This document shows positions 1 to 7,234 of a stretch of DNA of 22,287 nucleotides, piece after piece; the first letter of the stretch is position 1; the number at the start of each line of letters is the position of its first letter. The notes beneath the pieces were generated by a model. It saw nothing but the letters and a program-made list of their open reading frames with translations. It searched no databases and was not told the origin of the DNA. Origin of the DNA: a virus. The translations under genes were made by a program, and so were the position numbers. The stretch is taken from positions 1 to 22,287 of IMG/VR virus record IMGVR_UViG_3300021440_000130; one strand, 5' to 3'.

Positions 1-1293
1 CGTGCCGAAGGAGTAGCCCGCGAGGTCAGTGGAGACCAGCGGCTGCACCTGCTTCACGTGCTTCGTGCGCCCCGGCGCGCCGAGGTGCGTGAATGCCGGA
101 AGGCACCGTGCGGAGATGGCGGTCCCGTTGTCCGAGCCTCCATCTTCCGCACGGTACACCGCCCCAGCAGCGGTCCCGAAATAGATGTAGCCCTGAAACA
201 ACTCCCAGCAGATGGCATTGATGCCCTTGAAGCGGCTCCATGCCTTGGTCGACACGTTGTAGGCGAACTGCACGGACGCGCCCGCATCGCCAGCGCCGGG
301 CACGTTGATGAGCGCCATGGACGCCTTGGGCAGCGTGATGACTTGCCAACCGAACTGCGAGCCATAGTCGCGCGCCACGATGCGGTAGGCGTCCACGATC
401 TGCGCCGAGAGCGACTTCTCTGCAGCCGACAGGCGGTCGAAGCGCATGACGTTCGACAGGGCGAGGACGCCGTCCTCGGAGATCATCGCGAGGTCGCCGC
501 CGATGGGATAGAGCGGCCTGTCGCCCAGCGGCTTGCCGGACGTGTAGCGTCCGACGATGGCGTAGTCGCTCGATGGGTTCGAACCCGAGTAGACTAGCAC
601 CTCTCCCTCGCTCGACCAGATCGCGAGGAGGTCGTCCATGCCGGAGCCGCTGTCAACCGACCACGGCGAAATCGCCACGATGCGCCCGCCCTTGAGGAGC
701 TGCGAGCCCACCTCGAATGCCGTGGCCGCGCCAGCGATGCTGTCCACCGGGAGGTAGTACAGCGTGGTGCTGTTCGCCTTCACGAACCACAGGCGGCTCT
801 TGTGCGCCGTCACGTAGCTGAACGTCGAGCTGGTGGCACCCGTGATGGCGGGCACCGTCCACGTCGAGCCGTCGTAGTAGCGGGCGCTGTCGGCACCGTT
901 CACCATGTAGAGGTACTGGCCGCCAGCGGTGGCGAAGTTGATGTAGCTGAACTTGGTGGACGACAGGCCGCTCTGCACGGAAGCACCCAGCGCGCCAGCG
1001 GTCGTCACGTCGTATATTTTGCCATCTCCCGCAGCGAAGAGCTTCTGGGTCGATCCCGACACGTAGCCCATCAACGTGTTCACTGCTGCAGCGATCCCGG
1101 TCACGCGCTGGGTGAAGCCCTTGCGCGGCCTGATGGAGGTTGCCTCGGGGAAGAAGTTGTCCATGAGGACGGCAGTGCCCTCCTCCGCCTCGATGGGCAG
1201 CGCGTTGGCGCTCCAGCCCTTCGTGGGGGCGGCAATGACGGCGGTCTTGGAGACGGCAGCGCGTCCTTGGTTCGGGCGGAATGCTTTCCTCAC
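1..1293 (-). CDS. Tail nozzle / packaged-DNA stabilisation-like protein (partial, 3' end outside window)
   Basis: I read an uninterrupted frame of 431 codons from a GTG at 1293 to the left edge, so the C-terminus is missing. The start overlaps the adaptor gene's stop by four bases, and a GGGGG tract lies about 10 bases upstream. The N-terminus has the pattern MDNFFPE..SIRPRKG (about residues 43-58), which I associate with phage nozzle/DNA-stabilisation proteins. It is followed by repeated beta-strand stretches rich in G, Y and W, such as GGQYLYMVNGAD, SRLWFVKAN and DLLAIWSSEGEV, resembling a beta-propeller. Its position directly after a gp4-like adaptor matches the P22 gp4-gp10 order. I infer a structural role sealing the portal/adaptor end of the head. 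The family name is by pattern and context, not by alignment; a T7 gp12-like nozzle is the alternative. Confidence 0.7.
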   Translation of the reverse strand, partial: MRKAFRPNQGRAAVSKTAVIAAPTKGWSANALPIEAEEGTAVLMDNFFPEATSIRPRKGFTQRVTGIAAAVNTLMGYVSGSTQKLFAAGDGKIYDVTTAGALGASVQSGLSSTKFSYINFATAGGQYLYMVNGADSARYYDGSTWTVPAITGATSSTFSYVTAHKSRLWFVKANSTTLYYLPVDSIAGAATAFEVGSQLLKGGRIVAISPWSVDSGSGMDDLLAIWSSEGEVLVYSGSNPSSDYAIVGRYTSGKPLGDRPLYPIGGDLAMISEDGVLALSNVMRFDRLSAAEKSLSAQIVDAYRIVARDYGSQFGWQVITLPKASMALINVPGAGDAGASVQFAYNVSTKAWSRFKGINAICWELFQGYIYFGTAAGAVYRAEDGGSDNGTAISARCLPAFTHLGAPGRTKHVKQVQPLVSTDLAGYSFGT

Positions 1294-1991
1294 GGCGTGA
1301 TCACCCCCGGCCAGTATGTGTCAGGCAGTGAGCCGTGGAACGGGTCGGAGAGCTGGGTGGTGATGGTAGCACGGTTGTTGGCGAGGATGATCTCCTTGCG
1401 CCGCGTGGCGTCCTGCATGGCCTCGGCGTAGTCGATGCCGATGGCAGCCTTCCAGCGCCAGATCAGCTCCAGCACCAGCAGCTCGTCGTCGATGACAGGC
1501 GTGTCGTCGTCTATGGTGAACTCGTCCTTCGGCGCGGCGGCGGACGACAGCACCCAGTTCTTCGACTGGTAGGAGTAGCTGAACTCATTCGTCACGCTCG
1601 GGGCCGGGTAGATGTTGAACTTGCCGCCGATCAGCGCCCAGTACTTGTCGCCGCCCGTGGTGGTGTTCGTGATCAGGTTCAGCCAGTTGTCGGCGGAGAT
1701 CGGGCCGACAGCGGGGCGCTTCAGCGACACGTCCCACAGCGCGGCCTTCGGCGTCAGGCGCTGGTAGTCGCTCGGCGGCTCGACTTGGAGCTGGGCCGCC
1801 ACGGCGGTGAAGGTTCGCACGGTCATCAGCTCGTTGAAGGCGATCTCGTTGATCAGCGTCCTGCCGGACTTGTTCAGCAGGCGGAGCATTCGGATGGGGG
1901 TTTCGAGGGTCGAGGACGCCACCACGCTCGGTCGCGGCTGGCCCACGTCTGAGCAGGCATCCTTAACGATCTGCAGCAGCGTCCTCGCCAT
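1290..1991 (-). CDS. Head-tail adaptor, P22 gp4-like
   Basis: This 233-residue protein probably sits under the portal ring as the head-to-tail adaptor that helps retain packaged DNA. The N-terminal helix MARTLLQIVKDACSDVGQ is typical of the gp4-like adaptor family: a short helical start, then helices around LNKSGRTLINEIAF. It continues with a beta-rich middle (YWALIGGKFNIYPAP) and helices near VLELIWRWKAAIGIDYAEA. The length is close to that of podoviral adaptors, though P22 gp4 itself is somewhat shorter. It begins one base after the stop of the 79-residue gene with a GAAGGG Shine-Dalgarno, and its stop overlaps the start of the nozzle-like gene. The call rests on N-terminal pattern plus order; confidence is good for role and moderate for family. 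Confidence 0.72.
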   Translation of the reverse strand: MARTLLQIVKDACSDVGQPRPSVVASSTLETPIRMLRLLNKSGRTLINEIAFNELMTVRTFTAVAAQLQVEPPSDYQRLTPKAALWDVSLKRPAVGPISADNWLNLITNTTTGGDKYWALIGGKFNIYPAPSVTNEFSYSYQSKNWVLSSAAAPKDEFTIDDDTPVIDDELLVLELIWRWKAAIGIDYAEAMQDATRRKEIILANNRATITTQLSDPFHGSLPDTYWPGVITP

Positions 1992-1992
1992 G

Positions 1993-2232
1993 TTACTTGC
2001 CCTTCTTCTTCAGGCCGGGGGCGTTGCCCACGAGCCCGGCGTTGTTTTCCGCTGTCAGCGCGGCCAGATACTCGGCCCACAGCTTGGCGTGGTTCTCCTT
2101 GTCGATCCTCGTCGCCACCCGAGGCCCGACGCCGTTGCGGCTGTCGATGCGATGCTCGAAGTAGTCGTTGCCATCGACGCGGTAGAAGCGAGGACCGTAG
2201 TGCGGCTGGAGCATGCGGTCGAGGTTGCCCAT
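1993..2232 (-). CDS. Small virion-module protein of unknown function (79 aa)
   Basis: A 79-residue protein beginning MGNLDRMLQPHYGPRFY and ending in a lysine tail (LKKKGK). I chose the ATG at 2232 because it overlaps the upstream stop (TGATG) and has AAGGAG eight bases before it. The longer in-frame extension to 2577 reads as arginine/glycine-rich shadow of the neighbouring gene and is rejected. The middle (HAKLWAEYLAALTAENNAG) looks helical. Its place between the coiled-coil gene and the adaptor suggests a virion or assembly role, but I recognise no domain. Confidence 0.75.
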   Translation of the reverse strand: MGNLDRMLQPHYGPRFYRVDGNDYFEHRIDSRNGVGPRVATRIDKENHAKLWAEYLAALTAENNAGLVGNAPGLKKKGK

Positions 2233-2819
2233 CAGTGGCGCTCCTTCTGCATCTCGTCGAAGCGCGCGGACATCTGCGCCATCTGCGCCTTGAGCGTTGC
2301 CAGCTCCTGATCGCGCTGGTTCAGCTCGTGCTGCATCTTTGTGACGATGGCGCTGTCCTTCGCGGCGGCCAAGTAGGCCTCGGCCTTCTTGCGCAGATCG
2401 CGCAGGCCCATCATGCGCTGCATCGCCTGCTCCGGTGCCTGCGCGAGGGTCTCCAGCGTGTGGATGTTGATGGCCTTCAACTCCATCACCACGGCCTTCG
2501 ACAGGAACGGCACGGTCTCGACGGGCGTGCCATCGACCACCTGCTCCTGTGTGGCCTTCCACTTGCGATAGGCCCACGCCACGTACTCGTCCTGCTTGGC
2601 CTTCTTCTCGGCCAGCAGCACGACCTCGTCGCGCGAGCCGGGGTTGGTGATGCCGACGAAGTCCATGTCCTTGAACACGGGCCTTCCCTGTTCGGCGCTC
2701 TGTGCCGTCTGCTCGACGGGCTCGGTGTAGAAGCGGAGGATTGGGCGAGGGCCTTTGCCCTGCTGCTGCGGCGGCGCGTTTGCCGCGAAGAAGTCGTCGT
2801 TCAGTGTGGGATCGAACAT
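2232..2819 (-). CDS. Coiled-coil protein of the head-assembly module (195 aa)
   Basis: This 195-residue protein has a flexible Q/P-rich N-terminus (about residues 14-25), a central charged region and a C-terminal coiled coil from about residue 150 to the end (ELNQRDQELATLKAQMAQM). Start at 2819 is supported by AGGA eight bases upstream. A segment near residues 115-145 (LKAINIHTLETLAQAPEQAM..MMGLRDLRKKAEAYL) resembles a small helix-hairpin-helix-like fold (I-T-LE-LA / GL-DLRKKA), which in other phages appears in proteins of unknown role next to the capsid genes. It follows a strong hairpin and overlaps the 79-residue gene by one base. I infer a structural or assembly function; exact role unknown. 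Confidence 0.75.
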   Translation of the reverse strand: MFDPTLNDDFFAANAPPQQQGKGPRPILRFYTEPVEQTAQSAEQGRPVFKDMDFVGITNPGSRDEVVLLAEKKAKQDEYVAWAYRKWKATQEQVVDGTPVETVPFLSKAVVMELKAINIHTLETLAQAPEQAMQRMMGLRDLRKKAEAYLAAAKDSAIVTKMQHELNQRDQELATLKAQMAQMSARFDEMQKERH

Positions 2820-2852
2820 GACTTGGTTCCTAGTTGCTGGGGCTTGGTAGAA

Positions 2853-2876
2853 GGGGCGGAGATTGCTCCCCGCCCC
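2853..2876 (-). terminator. Strong GC hairpin in the gap after the decoration gene
   Basis: On the minus strand a 10-bp stem (GGGGCGGGGA pairing with TCTCCGCCCC, one G-T pair) closes a GCAA tetraloop, a very stable GNRA loop. It lies in the 77-base gap between the capsid/decoration genes and the next gene. The tract after it is only TTCTACC, so it is a poor classical terminator. It may be a partial terminator, a 3'-end stabiliser for the abundant capsid transcript, or an RNA-processing site. Confidence 0.55.
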
Positions 2877-2896
2877 GCTTGTCGCCGTCCCGAAGG

Positions 2897-3388
2897 TTAG
2901 GCCGCGAGGCCGTCGTCCATCGCCGGATAGGCGATTTCGAACTCCGCGAGACCAGTGCCGGGAACGTCGAGGTTCGACGCGCCCTTGCAGTTCTTCACGC
3001 GGTCACCAGCAACGACGGCATCGTCCACCGAGCCCGCCGTGGCGGTCGCATAGACGTTGGCATTGTCGAGGAAGCCCGCGAGGGCCTTGCCGATGGCCTT
3101 GCCGTAAATCTGATACCAGCCGTACTGGCTGGCCACATTTGCGGACATGGCAACCGCAGTCGGGCCGATGTCGTTCGCGGCCAGCAAGCTGGTCGTGAAG
3201 TCGTCCGGGTTGAAGGTGACCCACGAGCCCACCACCGTCGAGGCAACGCCCTTCAGGTAGATGAACTCGCCATCGCCGTAGGTCGGATCGTAGGCATGCA
3301 GGCGGGTGCCGAGCGGCACCTTCTGCACCGTGTCCGTGTCGGTGATGACGGGGGCACCGATGTATTCGTCGCGAACGTGCCAGACCAT
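2897..3388 (-). CDS. Probable head decoration / capsid-associated protein (163 aa)
   Basis: This 163-residue protein lies immediately downstream of the major capsid gene, the usual place for a decoration or cement protein. It is beta-rich, with a first half of short strands (GTRLHAYDPTYGDGEFIYLKG, here quoted only to its edges) and a motif SQYGWYQIYGKAIGK (about residues 87-101) followed by ATATAGSVDDAVVAGDRV. I remember this latter pattern from small proteins next to capsid genes in proteobacterial phages, but not a named family. Start 3388 has GGAGGG eight bases upstream. No catalytic motif is visible. The alternative is a capsid-stabilising protein with no surface role. Confidence 0.6.
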   Translation of the reverse strand: MVWHVRDEYIGAPVITDTDTVQKVPLGTRLHAYDPTYGDGEFIYLKGVASTVVGSWVTFNPDDFTTSLLAANDIGPTAVAMSANVASQYGWYQIYGKAIGKALAGFLDNANVYATATAGSVDDAVVAGDRVKNCKGASNLDVPGTGLAEFEIAYPAMDDGLAA

Positions 3389-3403
3389 ATCTGTGTCCCT
3401 CCG

Positions 3404-4372
3404 TTACTTCTGCAGCACGCCCTGAAGCGAGCGGTTGGAGGCGGTCATGTTGCCCGCCCAGCCGATCAGCTTCACGACTGCGTCTTGGTTGGTGTTCATG
3501 CGCTCGCCGCCCATGACGACCATGTTCCGCTCGCTGTGAGGGCGATAGAACAGGTAGTCGCTGTTCAGGAAGTACATGTGGTCAGCCGGGCAGCCACCGC
3601 CGACGCCGCCGTCCAGCACCACGTCGGCATCCATGTACTTCAGGTTGGTGAAGCCAGCCTGACCAAGGTTGTCGTTGGTGATGCGCTGGATCGCCTGCAG
3701 AGAGGCGAGGTACAGCAGCCAGTTGTTGTTATCGGTGATGATCAGGTCCGGGCGGTCGGTTCCACGAACAAGGCTCGTGTACATGATGCCCATCTCCGAC
3801 TGGATCGTGGTAGCCGACAGCGTCACGCCCGCGACAGAGCTGTCACGAGTGATGTTGCGCCAGAAGGTCCACGTGCCCTGATTGATACCGCCCACGATGC
3901 CCGAGGAGACGGTATCGGCGACGAGGCTCTGCAGACCACCGATTTCCTTGCCACCGTTGCCAGTGCCATCGGCGTAGCAGCCGAGGGAAATCTTGTTCAT
4001 CATGGTCTTCTCGGCCACGTCGATGCGGCTTTCCAGCAGGTCAAGGATTTTCTCCTTGCCGCTGTTCTGGAGCTGCTCCAGACCGCTGATGGTGACAGCG
4101 ACCGCAGCCTGCTTCCAGTCGAACTCCGCAGCCGTCATCACGTCCGTTGCGGCGATGTCGAGCGGATCGTAGCCCGAGTACCACATGAACGTGCTGTTCT
4201 CCTGATAGGCCAGCTCCTGCACGAGGGTCCGGCCACCGCTGGCGGGCTTGTTACGGCCACGCTGCTTCAGGCGATACAGGAGGGCATTGTTCTTGGTGAC
4301 GTTGTCAGCAAGCTTGCCCGTCCGGTTGCGGAGAGTGGTCGTGATGATTTCGCTCAGATTGGGCGATGCCAT
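3404..4372 (-). CDS. Major capsid protein
   Basis: A 322-residue protein that I call the main shell subunit, probably with the HK97 fold. Supporting features are the N-terminal helix (LSEIITTTLRNRTGKLAD), the RTLVQELAYQEN..F.WYSGYD segment (about residues 48-69), a long helix containing LEQLQNSGKEKILDLLESRI, and the C-terminal ERMNTNQDAVVKLIGWAGNM strand region typical of phage coat proteins. It follows the scaffold gene by 12 bases, and AAGGAG stands eight bases before the ATG. The length is normal for a coat protein. There is no separate protease or long N-terminal delta region, which fits scaffold-driven P22-style assembly. It is not close enough for me to name a reference phage. Confidence 0.85.
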   Translation of the reverse strand: MASPNLSEIITTTLRNRTGKLADNVTKNNALLYRLKQRGRNKPASGGRTLVQELAYQENSTFMWYSGYDPLDIAATDVMTAAEFDWKQAAVAVTISGLEQLQNSGKEKILDLLESRIDVAEKTMMNKISLGCYADGTGNGGKEIGGLQSLVADTVSSGIVGGINQGTWTFWRNITRDSSVAGVTLSATTIQSEMGIMYTSLVRGTDRPDLIITDNNNWLLYLASLQAIQRITNDNLGQAGFTNLKYMDADVVLDGGVGGGCPADHMYFLNSDYLFYRPHSERNMVVMGGERMNTNQDAVVKLIGWAGNMTASNRSLQGVLQK

Positions 4373-4384
4373 CTCATCTACTCC

Positions 4385-5419
4385 TTAAATGCCTTGCGCA
4401 TCGCCCCATGCTTCGTTGAGGGCATCGCGCAGGCTGTTGCTTTGGGAGCCGTTGGCATTGTTGCCCACAGGCGCTCCGGTTTTCAGACCGCTCGATGCGC
4501 GTCGGGCTTGATCGACGCGGGCTCGTGCGTTCTGTGGAGCGGCCTGCTCTTTGATCAGCAAGTCGCCGATTTCGGGATGCATCCGGCAGGCCTTGTTGTA
4601 GGCCTCTTCCAGACTGGCGGCGCGGCCCTCTCTGATGAGGAGCGCCATGTCTGCCCGGACATCCTCGAAGTACATGTGGTCAGCGGAGAAGTCGGCCAGA
4701 TGCTGGTTGATGGCATCCTGTTCGGCGCGCTCCCGCTCACTGATCAGTGTACGGACGGTGTCCTGTGTATCACGAAGTTGCCTTGCCAGCAAGCTCATGT
4801 CCTGTGATGGCTGCGGCTGGCCCGGCTGCGGCTGGCCTCCCTGTCCGCCGAACACGCGAGCGAACTGCTGTACCAGCTGCATCGGGTGCACCTGATACAT
4901 CTGGCAGAGGTTCGCGATGCCGCCGAAGAAATCGCGCTCCAGACTGTCCTCCGCAGCGCGGTAGCGGTCGAGAGCATCCTTCAGCGTGGTGCCGGACGTG
5001 CGCGCCATGTCGGCATACTCGTCGAGGCCCTTGTACTCGCGCAGCTTGGCGAGGCCGTTGTTGACCTCGACCTCGCGGCGCGCGACGGCCTCCTGCACCT
5101 CGGGCGGCAGGCTGGCGTAGGCGGCCTTGGCGGCGGGGGCCCAGCCGGGCGGCGGTGCGAGGCGCAGTTCCTGCTGCTGGCCATCGGCCTGCTGCTCCTG
5201 CTGTTCCTGCTGTTCGCGCTGCTGCTGCTCGTAGTGTTCCTGCTGCGCCTTCGTCCAGCGACCGCGCTCGTCGCGGGGCTGGCCATCTTCGTCGAGCTGG
5301 GGCTCGGTGTCTGGCTGCTGATCGTCCGTGGACTGATCATCGCCGTCCATGGCGGTGAGGAGCTGGTCCCGCAGGGAGACTTCCTGCTCCTCGACTTCGT
5401 TCTCAAGTTCAGGCGGCAT
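4385..5419 (-). CDS. Scaffolding protein
   Basis: A 344-residue acidic, glutamine-rich protein directly before the capsid gene, the standard location of a scaffold that directs procapsid assembly and then leaves. The N-terminal third is acidic and Q-rich (many EQQEQQ-type runs around residues 55-85). Then comes a helical core (PPEVQEAVARREVEVNNGL; DMARTSGTTLKDALDRYRAAE) and a basic C-terminus (about residues 290-325), as expected for binding coat subunits. I chose ATG 5419 over the longer in-frame ATG at 5452 because ACGGAGGG precedes it by about eight bases, and the longer start would overlap the previous gene. The region LERDFFGGIANLCQMYQVHP is recognisable in other phage scaffolds. Confidence 0.82.
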   Translation of the reverse strand: MPPELENEVEEQEVSLRDQLLTAMDGDDQSTDDQQPDTEPQLDEDGQPRDERGRWTKAQQEHYEQQQREQQEQQEQQADGQQQELRLAPPPGWAPAAKAAYASLPPEVQEAVARREVEVNNGLAKLREYKGLDEYADMARTSGTTLKDALDRYRAAEDSLERDFFGGIANLCQMYQVHPMQLVQQFARVFGGQGGQPQPGQPQPSQDMSLLARQLRDTQDTVRTLISERERAEQDAINQHLADFSADHMYFEDVRADMALLIREGRAASLEEAYNKACRMHPEIGDLLIKEQAAPQNARARVDQARRASSGLKTGAPVGNNANGSQSNSLRDALNEAWGDAQGI

Positions 5420-5433
5420 TTGATAGCCCTCCG

Positions 5434-5760
5434 TTACGTGTGATGCTCCCAAGCCGCCTTCAGGTCATCCTTCAGGCCCTTGGGAGTTGTCGTCTCGACG
5501 GCCCGCTCATGCGCTTGCGTGATCGAGCTGTCGTTTCCGGCGATCTCGCACCCGGCGGCCTTCACGGCGGCGTAGTAGGACGACTTGCTGTCGTACACCT
5601 TGCCATCGACCGGGTTCCAGACATCGTCCAGACTGTCTCGGATCAGGAGCGGAGCTGCGAAGTCCGCCCTGTTCCAGTTCCTCTCGGGGCGGCAGTTGTC
5701 CGGCCATGGCTGGTCGAGATCGTGCCACCCCCTACACACCTTGCAGAACCGCTGGGTCAT
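5434..5760 (-). CDS. Small Cys-motif protein upstream of scaffold (108 aa)
   Basis: A 108-residue protein with an N-terminal CKVC..WH....PDNC pattern (C6, C9, H13, C23) that could bind one zinc ion. The centre reads WNPVDGKVYDSKSSYYAAVK, followed by GCEIAGND. I know this central pattern from small conserved proteins upstream of the scaffold in other phages, where no function is known. A GGAGG sequence precedes the ATG. It lies 14 bases before the scaffold start, so the two are probably translated from one message. An assembly chaperone or minor head component is possible but not shown. Confidence 0.72.
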   Translation of the reverse strand: MTQRFCKVCRGWHDLDQPWPDNCRPERNWNRADFAAPLLIRDSLDDVWNPVDGKVYDSKSSYYAAVKAAGCEIAGNDSSITQAHERAVETTTPKGLKDDLKAAWEHHT

Positions 5761-5779
5761 GCATTCCTCCGTGTACTGA

Positions 5780-6940
5780 TCATAGTGCCATGGCCATTAC
5801 CACCATCAGCTCCTCCTCGCGAGCGGCTTCGAGTGCCATCTCGCGCTCTATCAGCGCCCAGCGCTCGGCGGCCTCGCGGGCCTGCCCCATGGCGATGCGC
5901 TCCTGCTGGTCGATGAGGCCCTGCAGGAAGGCCTGAAGGTCGAGCAGCTCGACCAGCGACTGGTCGAGGCCCCCCATGGGCACGACCGTCTCGGGCTTGG
6001 CGGCCTCGATCTTTTTGGCGACATTTGCAACCGCCTCAGAAGCCCGTACAGCGGCTTCCTTGCGCTTGGCGGGGGTAGTAGCGGGCACCTTGTCGAAGAG
6101 CCGTCTAGCCTCTTCCCTAGCCTCGCGAATGCCATCCCAGCGGGTATCCCCCTGTCGGTGAACCGCAGCACCGAAGCCGAAGGCCCCGGTGGCGGTCGAA
6201 GGCGGCGCTACCGGGGTGTAGACCAGCCCGGCGTCGGTGCCGGACATCACGTAGAAGCCGGGGCTGGCGAGCAGCTTGCGCGCACGGATCAGGCCGACGC
6301 TCTGCCCGGTCATGGCGTAGGAGCCCGGAGCTGCGGCGATCAGGCGGGACTTGAGGATGTTGGCGGACTGGCCCGTGAGCGCGTACGAGCCGACGCCTGC
6401 GGGAACCTTCCAGCCGCGCAGCACGCCAGCGCTCTGCCCGGTCATGGCGTAGGAGCCGACGCCTGCGGGCATCTTGCGGCTGTACACCAATCCAGCCGAC
6501 TGCCCGGTCATGGCGTAGGAGCCGACGCCTGCAGCGACCTTCCAGCCATGGATGACGCCAGCGGACGAACCACTGAGCGCGTACGAGCCGACGCCTGCGG
6601 GAACCTTCCAACCGCGCAGCACGCCAGCCGAGACGCCGTTGAAGCTGTACGAGCCAACGCCCGCTGCGACCTTCCAGCCGTGCAGGACACCTGCCGCCGA
6701 GCCCGTCATCGAGTACGAGCCGACGCCTGCAGCGACCTTCCATCCACGGATCAATCCGGCGGACTGGCCCGTGAGCGCATAGGAGCCGACGCCTGCGGGA
6801 ACCTTCCAGCCGTGCGCGATCCCGGCGACGGTGCCCGTCATCGAGTACGAGCCAGCGCCAGCCGCCAGCGTCTTGTTCACTGCTGTAGCGGCTGGCGATC
6901 CGGCTACGGCAAGTCTGCCGAGTGCGTCGAACCCAAGCAT
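5780..6940 (-). CDS. Protein of ten 22-residue repeats with a coiled-coil tail (386 aa)
   Basis: Residues 23-242 consist of ten 22-residue repeats with the core GSY(A/S)(L/M)TGQSAG flanked by GWKVPAGV or similar. The last two copies have drifted. The remainder (243-386) is charged and helical (REAREEARRLFDK; ERWALIEREMALEAAREEE), probably a coiled coil. Short G-S-Y-T-G repeats of this kind occur in phage proteins and probably form beta-solenoid or beta-hairpin rods. I infer a fibrous virion or host-contact component, but no family name can be defended. The gene ends 19 bases before the small Cys-motif gene and starts three bases after the stop of its upstream neighbour. Copy number could vary by recombination between repeats. 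Confidence 0.75.
   Translation of the reverse strand: MLGFDALGRLAVAGSPAATAVNKTLAAGAGSYSMTGTVAGIAHGWKVPAGVGSYALTGQSAGLIRGWKVAAGVGSYSMTGSAAGVLHGWKVAAGVGSYSFNGVSAGVLRGWKVPAGVGSYALSGSSAGVIHGWKVAAGVGSYAMTGQSAGLVYSRKMPAGVGSYAMTGQSAGVLRGWKVPAGVGSYALTGQSANILKSRLIAAAPGSYAMTGQSVGLIRARKLLASPGFYVMSGTDAGLVYTPVAPPSTATGAFGFGAAVHRQGDTRWDGIREAREEARRLFDKVPATTPAKRKEAAVRASEAVANVAKKIEAAKPETVVPMGGLDQSLVELLDLQAFLQGLIDQQERIAMGQAREAAERWALIEREMALEAAREEELMVVMAMAL
6215..6874 (-). repeat. Ten tandem 66-bp coding repeats
   Basis: Ten consecutive 66-bp units encode the 22-residue repeats of the 386-residue protein. The middle copies are close to identical in DNA as well as protein (for example the recurring GGAGCCGACGCCTGCGGGAA on the plus strand), while the outermost copies are diverged. 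Near-identity of the inner copies suggests expansion or gene conversion within the array. Confidence 0.9.
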
Positions 6941-6943
6941 TGG

Positions 6944-7234
6944 TTACATCTCTTCGATGACCGAGACGGTGGCTTCAGCCTGCTCCTTGGCGACCTCGAC
7001 CTCGAAATCGCGCGTGTCGGTGCGGATCGCGCCCCAGAAGGTATCGACCACGCGGTCGAAGATTTCGTTGGTCTTCTGCATCAGTTCCTGCGCGCCGGGC
7101 CGCGATATGTCGTTGAAGTATTTCGCGTTCGACGCCGCGAGGATGCGCAGGATGTCCGCATCCCCGATGTTGATCTCTCGGGAGTAGACGTTCCCGGTGA
7201 CGCTCGACGTGACGGTGATGTTGATCGAAATCAT
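6944..7234 (-). CDS. Hypothetical protein of 96 aa
   Basis: This small protein has an N-terminal beta segment ([20 protein letters not shown]) and a helical acidic C-terminal part ([21 protein letters not shown] region). I chose the ATG at 7234 because it forms an ATGA overlap with the fibre-like gene's stop and lies seven bases after AGGAG. An upstream ATG at 7240 has the AGGAG too close. It lies between a fibre-like gene and the repeat protein, so a virion-appendage or chaperone role is plausible. I do not recognise the family. Confidence 0.68.
   Translation of the reverse strand: MISINITVTSSVTGNVYSREINIGDADILRILAASNAKYFNDISRPGAQELMQKTNEIFDRVVDTFWGAIRTDTRDFEVEVAKEQAEATVSVIEEM

Noticed and set aside
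2834-4807. Plus-strand open frame of 657 codons opposite capsid and decoration genes
   Set aside because: The opposite strand has clear capsid and scaffold genes with ribosome sites; this frame has shadow-like composition.
6215-6874. CRISPR-like array
   Set aside because: The 66-bp units are contiguous with no unique spacers and are in frame within a coding gene.
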